DNA of 64,000 nucleotides, taken from Bactericera cockerelli. Lineage: Eukaryota > Arthropoda > Insecta > Hemiptera > Triozidae. The stretch is taken from NCBI GenBank assembly GCA_024516035.1, contig CM044957.1:50960085-51024084 (forward strand), given 5' to 3'. The notes below the pieces were generated by a model. It did not search any database and was not told the origin of the DNA. It worked only from the letters and a program-made list of their open reading frames with translations. Position numbers and translations under genes: made by a program. Of this stretch, positions 10,299 to 20,247 are shown one piece after another (within the stretch, counting starts at the first letter, position 1; the number at the start of each line of letters is the position of its first letter).

Positions 10299-10750
10299 CA
10301 GGGTGTCCAAGTGTCTTTTCTTCGAAAATTTCAGAAGCAATTCCAGGAAATAATTATTATAAGACTAAAATAATTTGTTCGAAATATGACAAAAAAATTA
10401 ACTTGAAATACAAACTTGAATTTTTTGAAAAAAAAAAGTGTGAATGGTTCTCATGTGTGTATTATTGTTGTGTAAATTACCCAAGTATTTATTTTATTTA
10501 TACAAAACTGTCAACCAAATAGGTATTTTAACATGAAAAAGGTTAAAAATTACCAATACAAAAAAAAAAAAAAAAATAGCCGTGAAAAAAAGTCACAGCT
10601 GTGTTTGGAAACCCGCGACCTCTGGAATCTTTGGATTCACAGAGTGCCGCTTTTACCACTGAGCTACCGGGAAAAAGTGAGATTACTTTGTCTCAGAATG
10701 TGCCCTTAAAATGATTATGAAATTTTCAATAAAAAAACCTGGACACCCAG
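10299..10750. mobile_element. TA-flanked nonautonomous element with CAGGGTGTCC ends
   Basis: The left end CAGGGTGTCCAAGTG and the right end (reverse complement CTGGGTGTCCAGG) form diverged inverted repeats of about 45 bp that share 'gaaaatttca'. Both ends are flanked by TA, as in Tc1/mariner elements. No transposase is present. A tRNA-like SINE head (10,608-10,671) sits inside. Confidence 0.6.
10608..10671 (-). mobile_element. SINE family A head with long anticodon arm
   Basis: The minus strand reads 'ccggtagctcagtggtaaaa' and ends at a B-box-like 'gtcgcggg'. In place of a normal anticodon arm it can form a longer hairpin (CTCTG/CAGAG extended by GAATC/GATTC). It is duplicated at about 11,440-11,500. 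Confidence 0.65.
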
Positions 10751-10782
10751 TATATCTGATTAACTATCTAAGAATGCATAAT

Positions 10783-11438
10783 TATGTTCTTTTGTGTCTG
10801 AAGGGTAGTTTTATACCTACTTTATAATCCTATTGTTCTTGTGTGTCTGCAGGATAGGTTTATACCTAATTTATAATCCTATTGTTCTTGTGTGTCTGAG
10901 GGGTAGGTTTATACCTACTTTATAACCCTATTGTTCTTGTGTGTCTGAAGGGTAGGTTTATACCTACTTTATAATCCTATTGTTCTTGTGTGTCTGAAGG
11001 ATAGGTTTATACCTAATTTATAATCCTATTGTTTTTGTGTGTCTGAGGGGTAGGTTTATACCTACTTTATAACCCTATTGTTCTTGTGTGTCTGAATGGT
11101 AGGTTTATACCTACTTTATAATCCTATGGTTCTTGTGTGTCTGAAGGGTAGGTTTATACCTAATTTATAATCCTTTTGTTCTTGTGTGTCTGAAGGATAG
11201 GTTTATACCTACTTTATAACCCTATTGTTCTTGTGTGTCTGAAGGGTAGGTTTATACCTACTTTATAATCCTATTGTTCTTGTGTGTCTGAAGGATAGGT
11301 TTATACCTACTTTATAACCCTATTGTTCTTGTGTGTCTGAAGGGTAGGTTTATACCTACTTTATAATTCTATTGTTCTTGTGTGTCTGAAGGGTAGGTTT
11401 ATACCTACTTTATAATCCTATTGTTCTTGTGTGTCTGA
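10783..11438 (+). repeat. 49-bp tandem repeat, about 13 copies
   Basis: The phrase 'gttcttgtgtgtctg' recurs every 49 bp (for example near 10,832 and 10,881). Units differ at a few positions ('aagggtagg', 'aaggatagg', 'tgaggggtagg'). The array starts just outside the TA-flanked element's right end. Confidence 0.95.
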
Positions 11439-11439
11439 A

Positions 11440-11675
11440 ACCCGCGACCTCTGGAATCTTTGGATTCACAGAGTGCCGCTTTTACCACTGAGCTACCGGG
11501 AAAAAGTGAGATTACTTTGTCTTAGAATGTGCCCTTAAAATGATTATGAAATTTTCAATAAAAAAACCTGGACACCCAGTATATCTGATTAACTATCTAA
11601 CAATGCATAATTATGTTCTTTTGTGTCTGAAGGGTAGTTTTATACCTACTTTATAATCCTATTGTTCAGCCTCGT
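11440..11675. repeat. Second copy of the array's left flank
   Basis: Positions 11,440 onward repeat 10,611 onward (829 bp apart): SINE head, right end of the TA-flanked element and a single 49-bp unit. The join at 'ctgaaacccgcgacc' suggests unequal exchange between short matches. Confidence 0.9.
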
Positions 11676-11827
11676 ATGATTGACATGTTTTGGCATACCA
11701 CTAGGTACGTCAGAATAAAAGTACATACATATGTACATAATTGATAATTTTTACAACCAACGAAAGTTGTATCATAGATTAATAAAAATCACCTGTAGAT
11801 AAATGTATGTTATTATTATTATAAGGT

Positions 11828-11870
11828 AGTTAGGACTTATTGGTTGACCGTTGTCCAATAAGTCCTAACT
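11828..11870. other. 16-bp perfect hairpin
   Basis: AGTTAGGACTTATTGG and its exact reverse complement flank an 11-base loop. It could be a terminator-like fold, an element end or chance; no second copy is seen. Confidence 0.7.
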
Positions 11871-12249
11871 CTAACAATGTCCGCTCCACCAGCTATACCC
11901 AAATTAACCTGTCCCAGCTTGGATACTTGGATAGGTCCGGAAATCGTTCATTCATTCATGCTAAAATGGCTTTCCTATAAAATTCATATTAGCCACGTTC
12001 ATACATAATCCATAAAAATAGGGGAACATTGTCCAATGAATGCTCCCTGAGACACCAGGTGCCTTGTCAAAAATAAATCCTTCCCTTTTCAAATACTGAA
12101 GCTTGTCCCCTTCTATTAAATTAATGACTTTCAATGAACCCTCGAGATATTATGTTATCCAACATGGGGCATTTACCCCACCCGCCCCAGTCATTATATC
12201 CGTGACCTCCTTTCTCTCTACTCTAAACTCCTTTGCCTTACCTACACTC
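11871..12249. other. Intergenic DNA, nothing recognised
   Basis: No repeat family or credible open frame is visible here. Confidence 0.4.
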
Positions 12250-12797
12250 CCCTCTCTCTCTCTCTCTTTTTCTCTCCCCTCTCATCCCCTTTAACCTCCT
12301 TGGCCATACCAGTATAAATATGTAATTTGCCCACTTTATTATGCTTCTTGTCGCTATATCTCTCTCTCTCTCGCTCTCTCTCTCTCTCTGTCTCTCTCTC
12401 TCTCTCTCTCATTCTCTCTCTTTTTCTCTCTCTCTCTATAATCATCCCTCTAATAATTTTTTTCTCACTCTTTATTGTTTCTTTTCTCTTTTTCTCTCTC
12501 CTCCTTACTCCCTACCTTTCTTTCTATCTCTATTATCCTATATCTTTCTTACAGTTTATCTCTTTCTCTATCCTATACTTCGAAATGCCTGTCTCTCTTC
12601 TTCTCTATCTCTCTTCTATCCTAGATATAGGTACCTCGTAATATCTCTCTCTCTCTCGCTCTATTATTAGAAATAATAAGTATTATACATTTTCCATTCC
12701 TCCTTATTATTTTCCCTCTTTCATCTTCCCCCCCTTTCTCTCTCTCTCTCTCTCTCTCCCTCTCTCCCTCTCCCTCTCCCTCTCTCTCTCTCTCTCC
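12250..12797 (+). repeat. Cluster of (CT)n microsatellites
   Basis: Pure or nearly pure CT runs lie at about 12,250-12,290, 12,355-12,438 and 12,739-12,797, separated by pyrimidine-rich text. All Ser/Leu-rich frames here are by-products. Confidence 0.9.
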
Positions 12798-13430
12798 TCA
12801 TTAATACGCTTCATTTGACCTCTACCTTCCTACCTACTCTACTCTACCCAACCTCCTCGTCTGTCGCATTTTCTTTTGCTCACAGCCTATGCATACATAA
12901 CTCCTCTATTATCAAACAGGGTGTCTCTACCATACCATGTTCCTACCATACAGGCAAGCTTCCAGTTTCCCAAGGATTTAGGGTGGAAATTTTTTTTAAA
13001 TTAATAGACGTTTTTGTAATGCATCTAAGTCACGGATTGCGTACTGTGGAAAACCGACGCTTAGCAGTGACTTGTGATATAGAATTTGTCTATTAATTTC
13101 GTCATTAATGGCACAAAACGGCACAAAACGAGTACAAAACGTTGAGCCTTATTTGGTCAAAATCCGTTCTGGTGGGCTGTCAACTTAACGCACCTAAAAA
13201 GTTCGCACGGTGGTTGATCTCACACAGAAATATGTGGTTCAGGACGCGCCATCTTTCGGATTTAAGTTGGCTGGAGACCATCACTCCCCTCAGCAGTAGC
13301 CAAGCTGGCGACAACAACATCAACTTTACTATGTGTTGCCGTTTTTACGTAGATTGTCAGGGCCATGGAATAATAACTAATGGAGAACTCATCAGTATCA
13401 ACAAAAAAGTGAGAAATTGTATAAATCAAA
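12798..13430. other. Intergenic DNA, nothing recognised
   Basis: Frames of 93 and 100 codons exist (12,815-13,096 and 13,142-13,444), but neither shows a known motif. A short 'cacaaaacg' tandem sits near 13,110. Confidence 0.35.
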
Positions 13431-13660
13431 TCAAATCAAAATAAATATTTATTCGTTTTCATTTTTTTTACAAAAATTATGAATATCGTCAATTTAAAAA
13501 GTATGTATTAGATTATTTGATGTACAAGAATATCAGAACATACCTGGACAGCTGTTTCGAGCTCATTTGCTCTCATCAGCTGGTAAAAGTTCTGAAATTC
13601 ATGTCGTATATCTTCTGGGTATTGAACCCGTCACATATATAATTGGCCTTCTGCACAGCT
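13420..13660 (-). mobile_element. Probable Penelope-like element fragment carrying a ribozyme
   Basis: On the minus strand the hammerhead motif is followed by AT-rich sequence that ends in a short 'tttgatttgatttgattt' microsatellite at about 13,425-13,445, a plausible 3' insertion junction. No reverse transcriptase or GIY-YIG coding sequence is present, so assignment to Penelope-like elements rests on the ribozyme type and is inference. Confidence 0.5.
13533..13595 (-). ncRNA. Type I hammerhead ribozyme, minimal stem III
   Basis: On the minus strand the conserved core CTGATGA is followed by stem II (GAGC/GCTC closing a six-base loop) and then GAAA. After it come ACAGCTGT, a palindromic very short stem III, and the cleavage triplet GTC, with the expected cut between 13,547 and 13,546. 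Stem I is open: TCAGAAC at the 5' side pairs with GTTCTGA at the 3' side (7 bp). Next comes an internal loop (TTTT against AT), then ACCAG against CAGGT with one A-A mismatch. This 63-nt layout is the one known for hammerheads of Penelope-like elements and retrozymes, where short stem III versions act as dimers. Self-cleavage here is predicted, not shown. Confidence 0.82.
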
Positions 13661-13871
13661 GAAACACTCAGGATATCATACTATCATACAGTAGTGACAT
13701 ACTTCTTTTTCTTTCTTTAAGTACTTTTGAAGGTAATAATTTTGCCTTACAAGAAAGAGAAGGATAGCTGTTATCAATTTGTTGATGTAGCAGGTTTCAC
13801 GCATGACGAGTTTTCCATTACTTAGGGTATCAATACCTATCTCACGGACACGGAATTATAATTATTACTTA

Positions 13872-14105
13872 GGGCCCACTTATGAAACAGGATTGAACAT
13901 CTAAGATTTGTTAATCCAAGCCACTCTCACTTAACAGCTGATATTAATGCGCTGTGATTTTATGAAATTCCCAGCAGAGGGCGTGTTAAGGGATGGATTA
14001 GTAAATGCGGGCTTTGGTCCTTTATCATGTATTTTCAAAGTTATTGTGTACCCACTGGGAAAGCCTGATAGTAGCAGTGGATAATTTGGTTCACAGATTG
14101 CATCA
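13872..14105 (+). repeat. Palindromic repeat family M plus flank, copy 1
   Basis: It starts 'gggcccacttatgaaacagg' and ends near 'aatgcgggctttgg', the family M termini. The next 90 bp ('tcctttatcatgtattttc' to 'ggttcacag') are also found, inverted, at 15,228-15,340, so a longer segment was duplicated in opposite orientation. Confidence 0.75.
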
Positions 14106-14169
14106 AACCCACCCAGTATGATAATTAAACATCCCACTTAGTACAACATTTCTCTCCCATTGGGGCCTA

Positions 14170-14720
14170 ATCTTTTTCACTCCTTTATTTAAGCCTACAC
14201 TCTCTCTCTTTCTCTCTCTCCTTCCCTCTTCCTCTCTCTCCTTCTCTCCTGTAATCTTTTTCACTCCTTTATTTATTCCTACCGCTTACACTATCTTTCT
14301 CTCTCTTTCTCCTTCTCTCTCTTCTTCTTTCTCTCTCTTTCTCTCTCTCTCCTTCCCCCTTCCTTTTCTTCTCTCTCCATCTCTCTTTCTTCGCTCTCCC
14401 CTCTCTTTCTCTCCTTTAATATTTTCACTTCTTTATTTAATCCTACCTCCACTTACAGACCTACATTCTCTTCTCCAATCTCTCTTCATATTCATCTATT
14501 CTCTCTATTTTTCTCCTTTAATCTTTTTCTTCGTTTATTTAATCCAACCTCTTTCTACACTATCTCTCTCTCTCTCTCGCTCTCTCTCTCTCGCTCTCTC
14601 TCTCAATCTTTAGTTCCCTCACTCCCAATTTCTTCCTCTCTATCTTTTTAATGTCTTAATTTAATACCTCTCACTTTATCCCTCTCTTTCTCTCTCTCTC
14701 CCCTTCTCTCTCTCTCCTTC

Positions 14721-14760
<40 letters not shown>

Positions 14761-14765
14761 CCACT
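14170..14765 (+). repeat. Pyrimidine-rich microsatellite field
   Basis: Several CT runs (for example about 14,560-14,605 and 14,720-14,762) alternate with a recurring phrase like 'taatctttttcactccttta'. This suggests a decayed longer tandem repeat with a period of about 80-130 bp. Confidence 0.8.
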
Positions 14766-15227
14766 CCTATAGGACTTTCCTGGTTATAAATTGTCTCTGA
14801 TGTTCTAAACTCCTTTTCCCTCGGGCTGAGGATTTGGTCCTGCAGGATAATTAATAATGGAGCCTGACGATCTTGGGCCGGGCGAAGGGAATGTAATATG
14901 TGCTCGAATGTCCTGGGTTGGGTGGAAGAGAATGTGAGAACTTTGCGGTTGATGCCTTTAATGTACTCTCTAAACAAACTGGTGTGACCAAGTGAACATC
15001 AAACGACATTCCTTGTCGTTCACAATGGGTCGATTTGCTCGTGAGCAAAAGCTCGAAGTAAAAGCAAAAGGTCTGAAGGAATAGGTAGAAATAAAAGCAT
15101 TGGCTCATTTTTGTATTGGTATATTGTTATACCTATTTATTTAAGGTAAGAATCCTTTTACACGATGTTAAAAACTAACCATTGTTTAAAAAATCAATAA
15201 AGATTAACATTTTCAACAAAAAAATCC
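14766..15227. other. Intergenic DNA, nothing recognised
   Basis: The stretch has average composition. A phrase 'gttgggtggaagagaatg' near 14,917 recalls the LINE-tail repeat at 17,985 and may be a diverged fragment. Confidence 0.35.
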
Positions 15228-15469
15228 TTTTCTGTGTACCGAATCTATGTACCGAATTACCTATTGCTACTGTCAGGTTTTACCCAGTGGGTATAAAAAA
15301 TCTTAGAAAATACATGATAAAATTGATAAAGGACCAAAGCCCGAATTTACTAATCCTATGCTATCCCTTAACACGCCCTCTGGTGGGAATTTCAACCAAT
15401 CACAGCGCATTAATATCAGCTGTTAAGTGAGAGTGGATTTACAAATCTTAGATATTTAATCCTGGACCC
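15228..15469 (-). repeat. Palindromic repeat family M plus flank, copy 2 (inverted)
   Basis: This is the inverted partner of 13,872-14,105: the family M element lies at 15,339-15,469 and its former flank at 15,228-15,338. Inner arms contain 'aattt caaccaatcacagcg', which other family M copies share. Confidence 0.75.
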
Positions 15470-15497
15470 TAAGTAATGGAAAACTTGTAATCTACAC

Positions 15498-15745
15498 ATT
15501 GTATAGTTGACGTTGCTGTAGCAAGCTTGTCTACTGCTGGGGGGAGTGACAATTTTTATGAATAAACGGGCCGTATATAAAAGCCTGGCTGGTGGACTAT
15601 AAACAGGGAGTAGACCAGCATTGGCTTGGTTCTGGGGGCCCTTGTCAATTATTAGCCTACTTGTAAAGACAGTGGTAGAAGTGCTGAGTCATTCCTCCAC
15701 TGTCTGGCTACCATCGTTCACGATGACGCCACCCTATGATGATGA
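15498..15745 (+). repeat. Dispersed repeat shared with 63.7 kb
   Basis: Blocks such as 'agacagtggtagaagtgctg' and 'atcgttcacgatgacg' recur in inverted orientation at 63,742-63,915, and part of them near 53,175-53,215. Its class is unknown. Confidence 0.7.
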
Positions 15746-16012
15746 TGATTATCCTTTTTTCTTTTCTATTTATTTATTGATATTTTTCATGTTTTTTCTT
15801 CTTCCTATTCTTCTGTTCTTTTCTATTTATTTATTGATACTGACTAGAAAATGAGAAACATCAAAACCATTTGAAATGCGCCATTAAATCCAAATGCCCG
15901 ACACGACTGACCTCAACTGACCTGGATGTTAAAGTGACGTTAACTGAAAAGTGTAATGAAGCATAAAGAAAAAAGAGTAAGAAGTGAAAATTAAGCAATT
16001 TCTCGAGTCTTA

Positions 16013-16172
16013 ACTTTTTTCCAAGGTTAAAAAAGTATTTTTTTTAGCGGAGAAAAAAATCTTGATTTTGCTTTGTAAAAAACTGCAGCCTGGACATACA
16101 TACTTTTTTCCAAGGTTGAAAAATATTTTTTCGCGGAAAAAATCTTGATTTTCTTTTTCCGAAAACTGCAGT
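16013..16172. repeat. 89-bp tandem duplication, T/A-rich
   Basis: 'cttttttccaaggtt' starts at 16,014 and again at 16,103, each followed by a poly-T block, 'gcgga', 'aatcttgatttt' and 'aactgcag'. Confidence 0.8.
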
Positions 16173-16697
16173 ACGTTCATTATTGTTATCAAAAAAATAT
16201 TTTGTTGTGCTACAAGTTAGCTACGATTACTTTTGGCAGATTGTTTTTTTTTTTAATTTCGTGCAAAAAAAAGGTCGAAAAAGAGTTTTTTTTATCGGAG
16301 AACCCCAAAAAGTAAAGTTTTCAGTTTCCCAAATTAAAGTATATTTTCATCATGCAAAGCTCTAAACTGTCACCGTCAACGGAAACTTCAAACAAACTTG
16401 AAACTTATTACTCGGCGGGCAGTGGGAGAGGAGGGGCAGGGGGTGGCTAAAGGGGTAAAGAGGGGAGACCGGAACGGGGGGAAAAAAAAACCCACAAAGT
16501 TGTGTAAAAGTTGCGGGATTTTATCTTCGCGTCTTTGTGGAGCAGTTTGCCTCTCGCGTCTCGAAAATGGTTTTTCAAATGTTGAAGAAACTTTGGCAAA
16601 TAAGTTTTTCCGTGAAAAGAAATGAGGGTGGAGTACGCGAGGGGGGGGGGGGGGTATTTTGCGTGTTCACCTTTCTCGCCAAATATTAACTTGCTCT
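16173..16697. other. Intergenic DNA, nothing recognised
   Basis: There is a G-run near 16,645 and purine-rich sequence, but no repeat family or credible gene. Confidence 0.4.
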
Positions 16698-16884
16698 CTT
16701 CCTCTCTCTCTCTCTCTTTTCATCTTCTCTTTCTATCTCTCTCATTTTTAACCTGTCTCTCTCTTTTTGTTCTATTTATCTCTCTCTCATTTTTTATCTC
16801 TCTTCCTCCTTTTCTATTTATCTCTTTCTCTCTCTCTCTTTTCTTTTCATCCCTCTTGTCTCTCTCCCCTTCTCTCAATCCCTT
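16698..16884 (+). repeat. (CT)n-rich microsatellite
   Basis: Interrupted CTCTCT runs; the Leu/Ser-rich frames across it are artefacts of composition. Confidence 0.9.
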
Positions 16885-17190
16885 ACTTTGCGCGTCCGCT
16901 CAAGACTGATCGGATCCCAATTAGTGCAACAGACGACCTTGTACATTATTTAAAGCTCGTATAATTAAGGCCGCTCCTCTCTTCACTCGGGTAACCATAG
17001 CAGTCTACTCTCAAGCAGTCTTCATTCAAAACCTTATCTGACATTAATTAAGCATTTGGTGTTCCAACAACAGAAAACCAGACGCAATATTCGAGGAAAA
17101 TTTCTAACGAAGGAAATCCAGAAATAGTCTCATGTATAGGCTTCTCAAGAAATCGAACAAAGCACCAGGCGCTCCTAGGAAGATGCGAGA
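16885..17190. other. Apparently unique sequence
   Basis: This stretch is not found elsewhere in the window and has balanced composition with several TAATTA-type sites. It may be single-copy host DNA. No function can be read from it. Confidence 0.3.
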
Positions 17191-17213
17191 TTTCAAAAAA
17201 AAAAAAAAAAAAA

Positions 17214-17929
17214 CACTGCCAATTATGGACTCTACACTTCCTCGTGATTGTTTCACATTGTTAACACGTGCCAATTTTGAGATTTTATACTAAATTACTT
17301 GTATCTCCAAAACGACTGCACCGATTTTCTTCAAATTTGTTTTATATGGTAGAAAATCGTTTTTTCTACATTCTAGATTCCACAAAAATTTCTGTATCGG
17401 CAAGTCGTGGTCCTTATTTTTTGACTTTTTTGTCCAAAATTTCGGATTTTCTTAAATATCAGAGTCTAATTATAATTAATTAAAAAATATATACAAATAG
17501 CCTATGTAAAACAATTATATGCATACACACACAAAATTTCATTAAAATCGGGTGTACCGTTCACGAGATATAAGCGTTTAAGTAAAAAGTTAGTGGTCAG
17601 GCGCATGGGCTCTTTCACCAAGAACCGCTAGTACGAATTCGATGAATTTAAAATGGGACCATTTACAGAATGTCTCCTAGATGTGTGCAAAATTTCATCA
17701 AAATCGGTCGAGTAGTTTCCGAGATTTGCGCGTTACAAGGAATCGTTTTAACAGACCGACAGACCGACAGAACGACAGACCGACAGACAGACACAAAACC
17801 AAATTTGCTCAGGAGGTTATGAAACGTCCAGAAATATGAAAAAAATTGAAATCGGAGCAAAAAAATATTTTTTTTTACAAAAACGAACACAATACTTCCG
17901 ATTTCTAATATTAGAAATTTCTCGGAAGT
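17214..17929 (-). mobile_element. Hairpin-ended interspersed repeat, near-full copy
   Basis: Relative to the copy at 34,465 it is inverted. It ends at a hairpin that reads 'acttccgagaaatttctaat' on the minus strand, has a GACAGACC tandem block near 17,755, and begins at 'cactgccaatt' next to a run of As. It is nearly identical to 41,941-42,674. Frames of 71 and 91 codons cross it but are not supported as genes. Its class is unknown. Confidence 0.8.
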
Positions 17930-17984
17930 AAAATACATGGAAACTCACAAACATGCTACCCACATTAACCTTACCCAGCCTGAT

Positions 17985-18195
17985 GGTAAGATGGTAGGGG
18001 TTGGGTGGAAGAGATTGTCATAGGCAATAACCCCGCCCCTTATTTAGGACATACGTTTTTTTATGTATATATTTTCTATTCTTTTTCATTTTTATTGTAT
18101 ATATTGTTTCAATTTTTTTCATTGTTAAAAGATTTATTTTTGTTGTACAATTGTACATAATGTCCATTTATATCTAATAAAGTGTTGTATAATAA
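17985..18195 (+). mobile_element. LINE-like 3' tail
   Basis: It begins 'gggttgggtggaagagattg', includes 'ggcaataaccccgcccc' and ends 'ctaataaagtgttgtataat' with an ATA-type microsatellite. The ending with AATAAA and a short tandem tail suits a non-LTR retrotransposon 3' UTR. A second copy lies at 44,155-44,372. Confidence 0.6.
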
Positions 18196-18458
18196 TAATA
18201 GATAATAATGGTCATCATTTTTTAGAAAATTTGAGAAAAGCTCTCTTCTTTCGGTCAGGAATAAATAAATAATAATAATAATGAAAATCAATAGAAAATA
18301 ATATTACAAATAAATAAAATTATTATTATAAAGAAAATTATTTAGTTGCCACTGCCCCTTTATTTAATCGCTGCTAGGCAACCCGTCATGTTTGGGAATT
18401 AATTTCAGAAACACACAGCATTCATTTCACTCCCAGCGGGGCTTTTGATGTAGCAATT
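18196..18458. other. AT-rich intergenic DNA
   Basis: ATT/AAT repeats near 18,185-18,330 and otherwise nothing recognised. Confidence 0.4.
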
Positions 18459-19002
18459 ATCCCCCCAAAAACACCACTTCGTGGTTAAAATAAGAAGAAC
18501 GCCTCACTCAAAAGAATGATTATAATTAGCTAAAAATAAATGATATCAAATTGAGAACACCTTACCCCTTCTCTTTCTATATCTCTGCACTCCTCTCTGA
18601 ATTTATTCCTCTTATGTTTATCTTTCTTTATGCTTTCTAGGGGTCATCCCAAACTTGATTTCTCTTTAAATTTACTAGTTGCACGGCAATAAAAAATGGC
18701 GGTCGGAGTATGATTTTTCTGAACTTATTCGATTTGAATCGAGAAAATTACACCGCGACCGCCATTTTTTATTGCCGTGCAACAAGTAAATTTAAAGAGA
18801 AATCAAGTTTGGGATGACCCCTAGAAAGCATAAAGAAAGATAAACATAAGAGGAATAAATTCAGAGAGGAGTGCAGAGATATAGAAAGAGAAGGGGTAAG
18901 GTGTTCTCAATTTGATATCATTTATTTTTAGCTAATTATAATCATTCTTTTGAGTGAGGCGTTCTTCTTATTTTAACCACGAAGTGGTGTTTTTGGGGGG
19001 AT
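18459..19002. repeat. 247-bp near-perfect inverted repeat with 50-bp spacer
   Basis: The left arm 18,459-18,705 and right arm 18,756-19,002 are reverse complements; I see one mismatch (in 'aaatttactagtt' against 'aaatttacttgtt'). Both outer ends are ATCCCCCC. The spacer contains a small palindrome around 'cgatttgaatcg'. No clear target duplication flanks it. A transcript would fold into a very long hairpin. Confidence 0.9.
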
Positions 19003-19565
19003 ATCAGTTCTTTTTATACGAAAATATAGGTTCATACACTACTGAAACATTATGAATAACAAAAGTAAATAAGCTGGGAAAATGTGAATGTACCAAGTTG
19101 TCTTTTTTTTAAGATATAGTTTTAGCAGTACGTATTTAATTTTTCTAAGGTCAATATGTATTTGGATCACAGATTTGGCCCCCTGAGTCCCTAAAGTGAG
19201 TAAATAATATATAAATTTGCAATGCAAGACCTTTTGATTCTATACTCAACATGATTAGGTTTATCTTTCAATGCTAAATAGACCTCGGAGCCTCCTATGA
19301 GGGACACTAAAACACCTGGATTTACAAATGCCAAAGAAATTAATTTGTAATCACCTTATCAAGGTGAGGTAATGAGTTCTCTCCCGTTGACCTTTTCTTA
19401 CCCGAATTCTCTCCGGCTTGTTGCAGGGGTCACCACGAGTACCTCTCCCGGAAATAAGACCATGCTTTTTTTACATTAGGTATTTAAGAAAATGAAAACT
19501 TTAAAATTATCATTTTTATATAAGAATCGGCCTTTTATAAGGAAATCTTTTAAATCTCTAACTAA
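19003..19565. other. AT-rich intergenic DNA, nothing recognised
   Basis: No repeat family or credible gene is visible. Confidence 0.4.
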
Positions 19566-19722
19566 TGAAAGGCAATGCCTTCAGTGTATAGTAGAGTTAG
19601 GTAAAATACATTGAAGGCCATGCCTCAGGAATATTGTAGGGTTAGGGATAATACATAGAAGGCAATGCCTCGGGTTTATAGTAGGGTTAGGAAAAATACA
19701 TAGAAGGCCATGCCTCAGCTCT
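19566..19722 (+). repeat. 45-bp minisatellite, about 3.5 copies
   Basis: 'aaggcaatgcct' or 'aaggccatgcct' starts at 19,569, 19,614, 19,659 and 19,704. Units alternate between the two versions. Confidence 0.9.
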
Positions 19723-19881
19723 ATATCAATGATTCCTAGGTGTTTCGATTATAATTTTTATGCTAGGCCTAAACTATGTAGGTATAAAATCAGGTAAAAA
19801 TGCAAGCGACGCGACGGGAGACAATTTGGTGTTGATAAAACAATGAGCGGGAGAGAATTCGGTGGTGACGTCCCTTATCAA

Positions 19882-20009
19882 TACCTCACGAGGTATGAGT
19901 GTACCCCGGACATAATGGACAGAGAAAAAAAACTTCCCTGAAGGGGATCGAACCCAAGTCATCATGCGTGCAAGCCTAGTATGCTACCCACTTGGCCAAA
20001 GTCACTACT
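19882..20009 (-). mobile_element. tRNA-derived SINE, family B
   Basis: The minus strand has a tRNA-like head with B box 'gggttcgatccc', followed by 'tgtccattatgtccggggta' and 'cataCCTCGTGAGG'-type tail. A second copy lies at 27,880-28,011. Confidence 0.8.
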
Positions 20010-20247
20010 TTGTCACAACTTTTAGTGAGTAGCATCGACATTATGAGAGCTAATTCATCATATTTTATCTCCATCCAACCATGATTGTCCAAAATCAATC
20101 TCGTAATGCCGCCACAGGTCATTGCCCAATTCTGCAACTACTAAAATTTTCCTCGCGAGGGTAATGGGGTCGTCATGAAGATCAAATATAAAGATCGGAA
20201 AAACAAAACAACGTTAAGCCCAAATTGAAAATATTGAGCTAAAAAAT

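Noticed and set aside
17268..17483. 71-residue conserved peptide, repeated at 41,995-42,210
   Set aside because: The two copies agree because the whole repeat is nearly identical; there is no sign of selection on the frame, and the third copy differs.
17214..17929. Helitron
   Set aside because: The terminal hairpin suggested it, but the end lacks CTRR after the hairpin and no 5' TC start or A/T insertion site could be shown.
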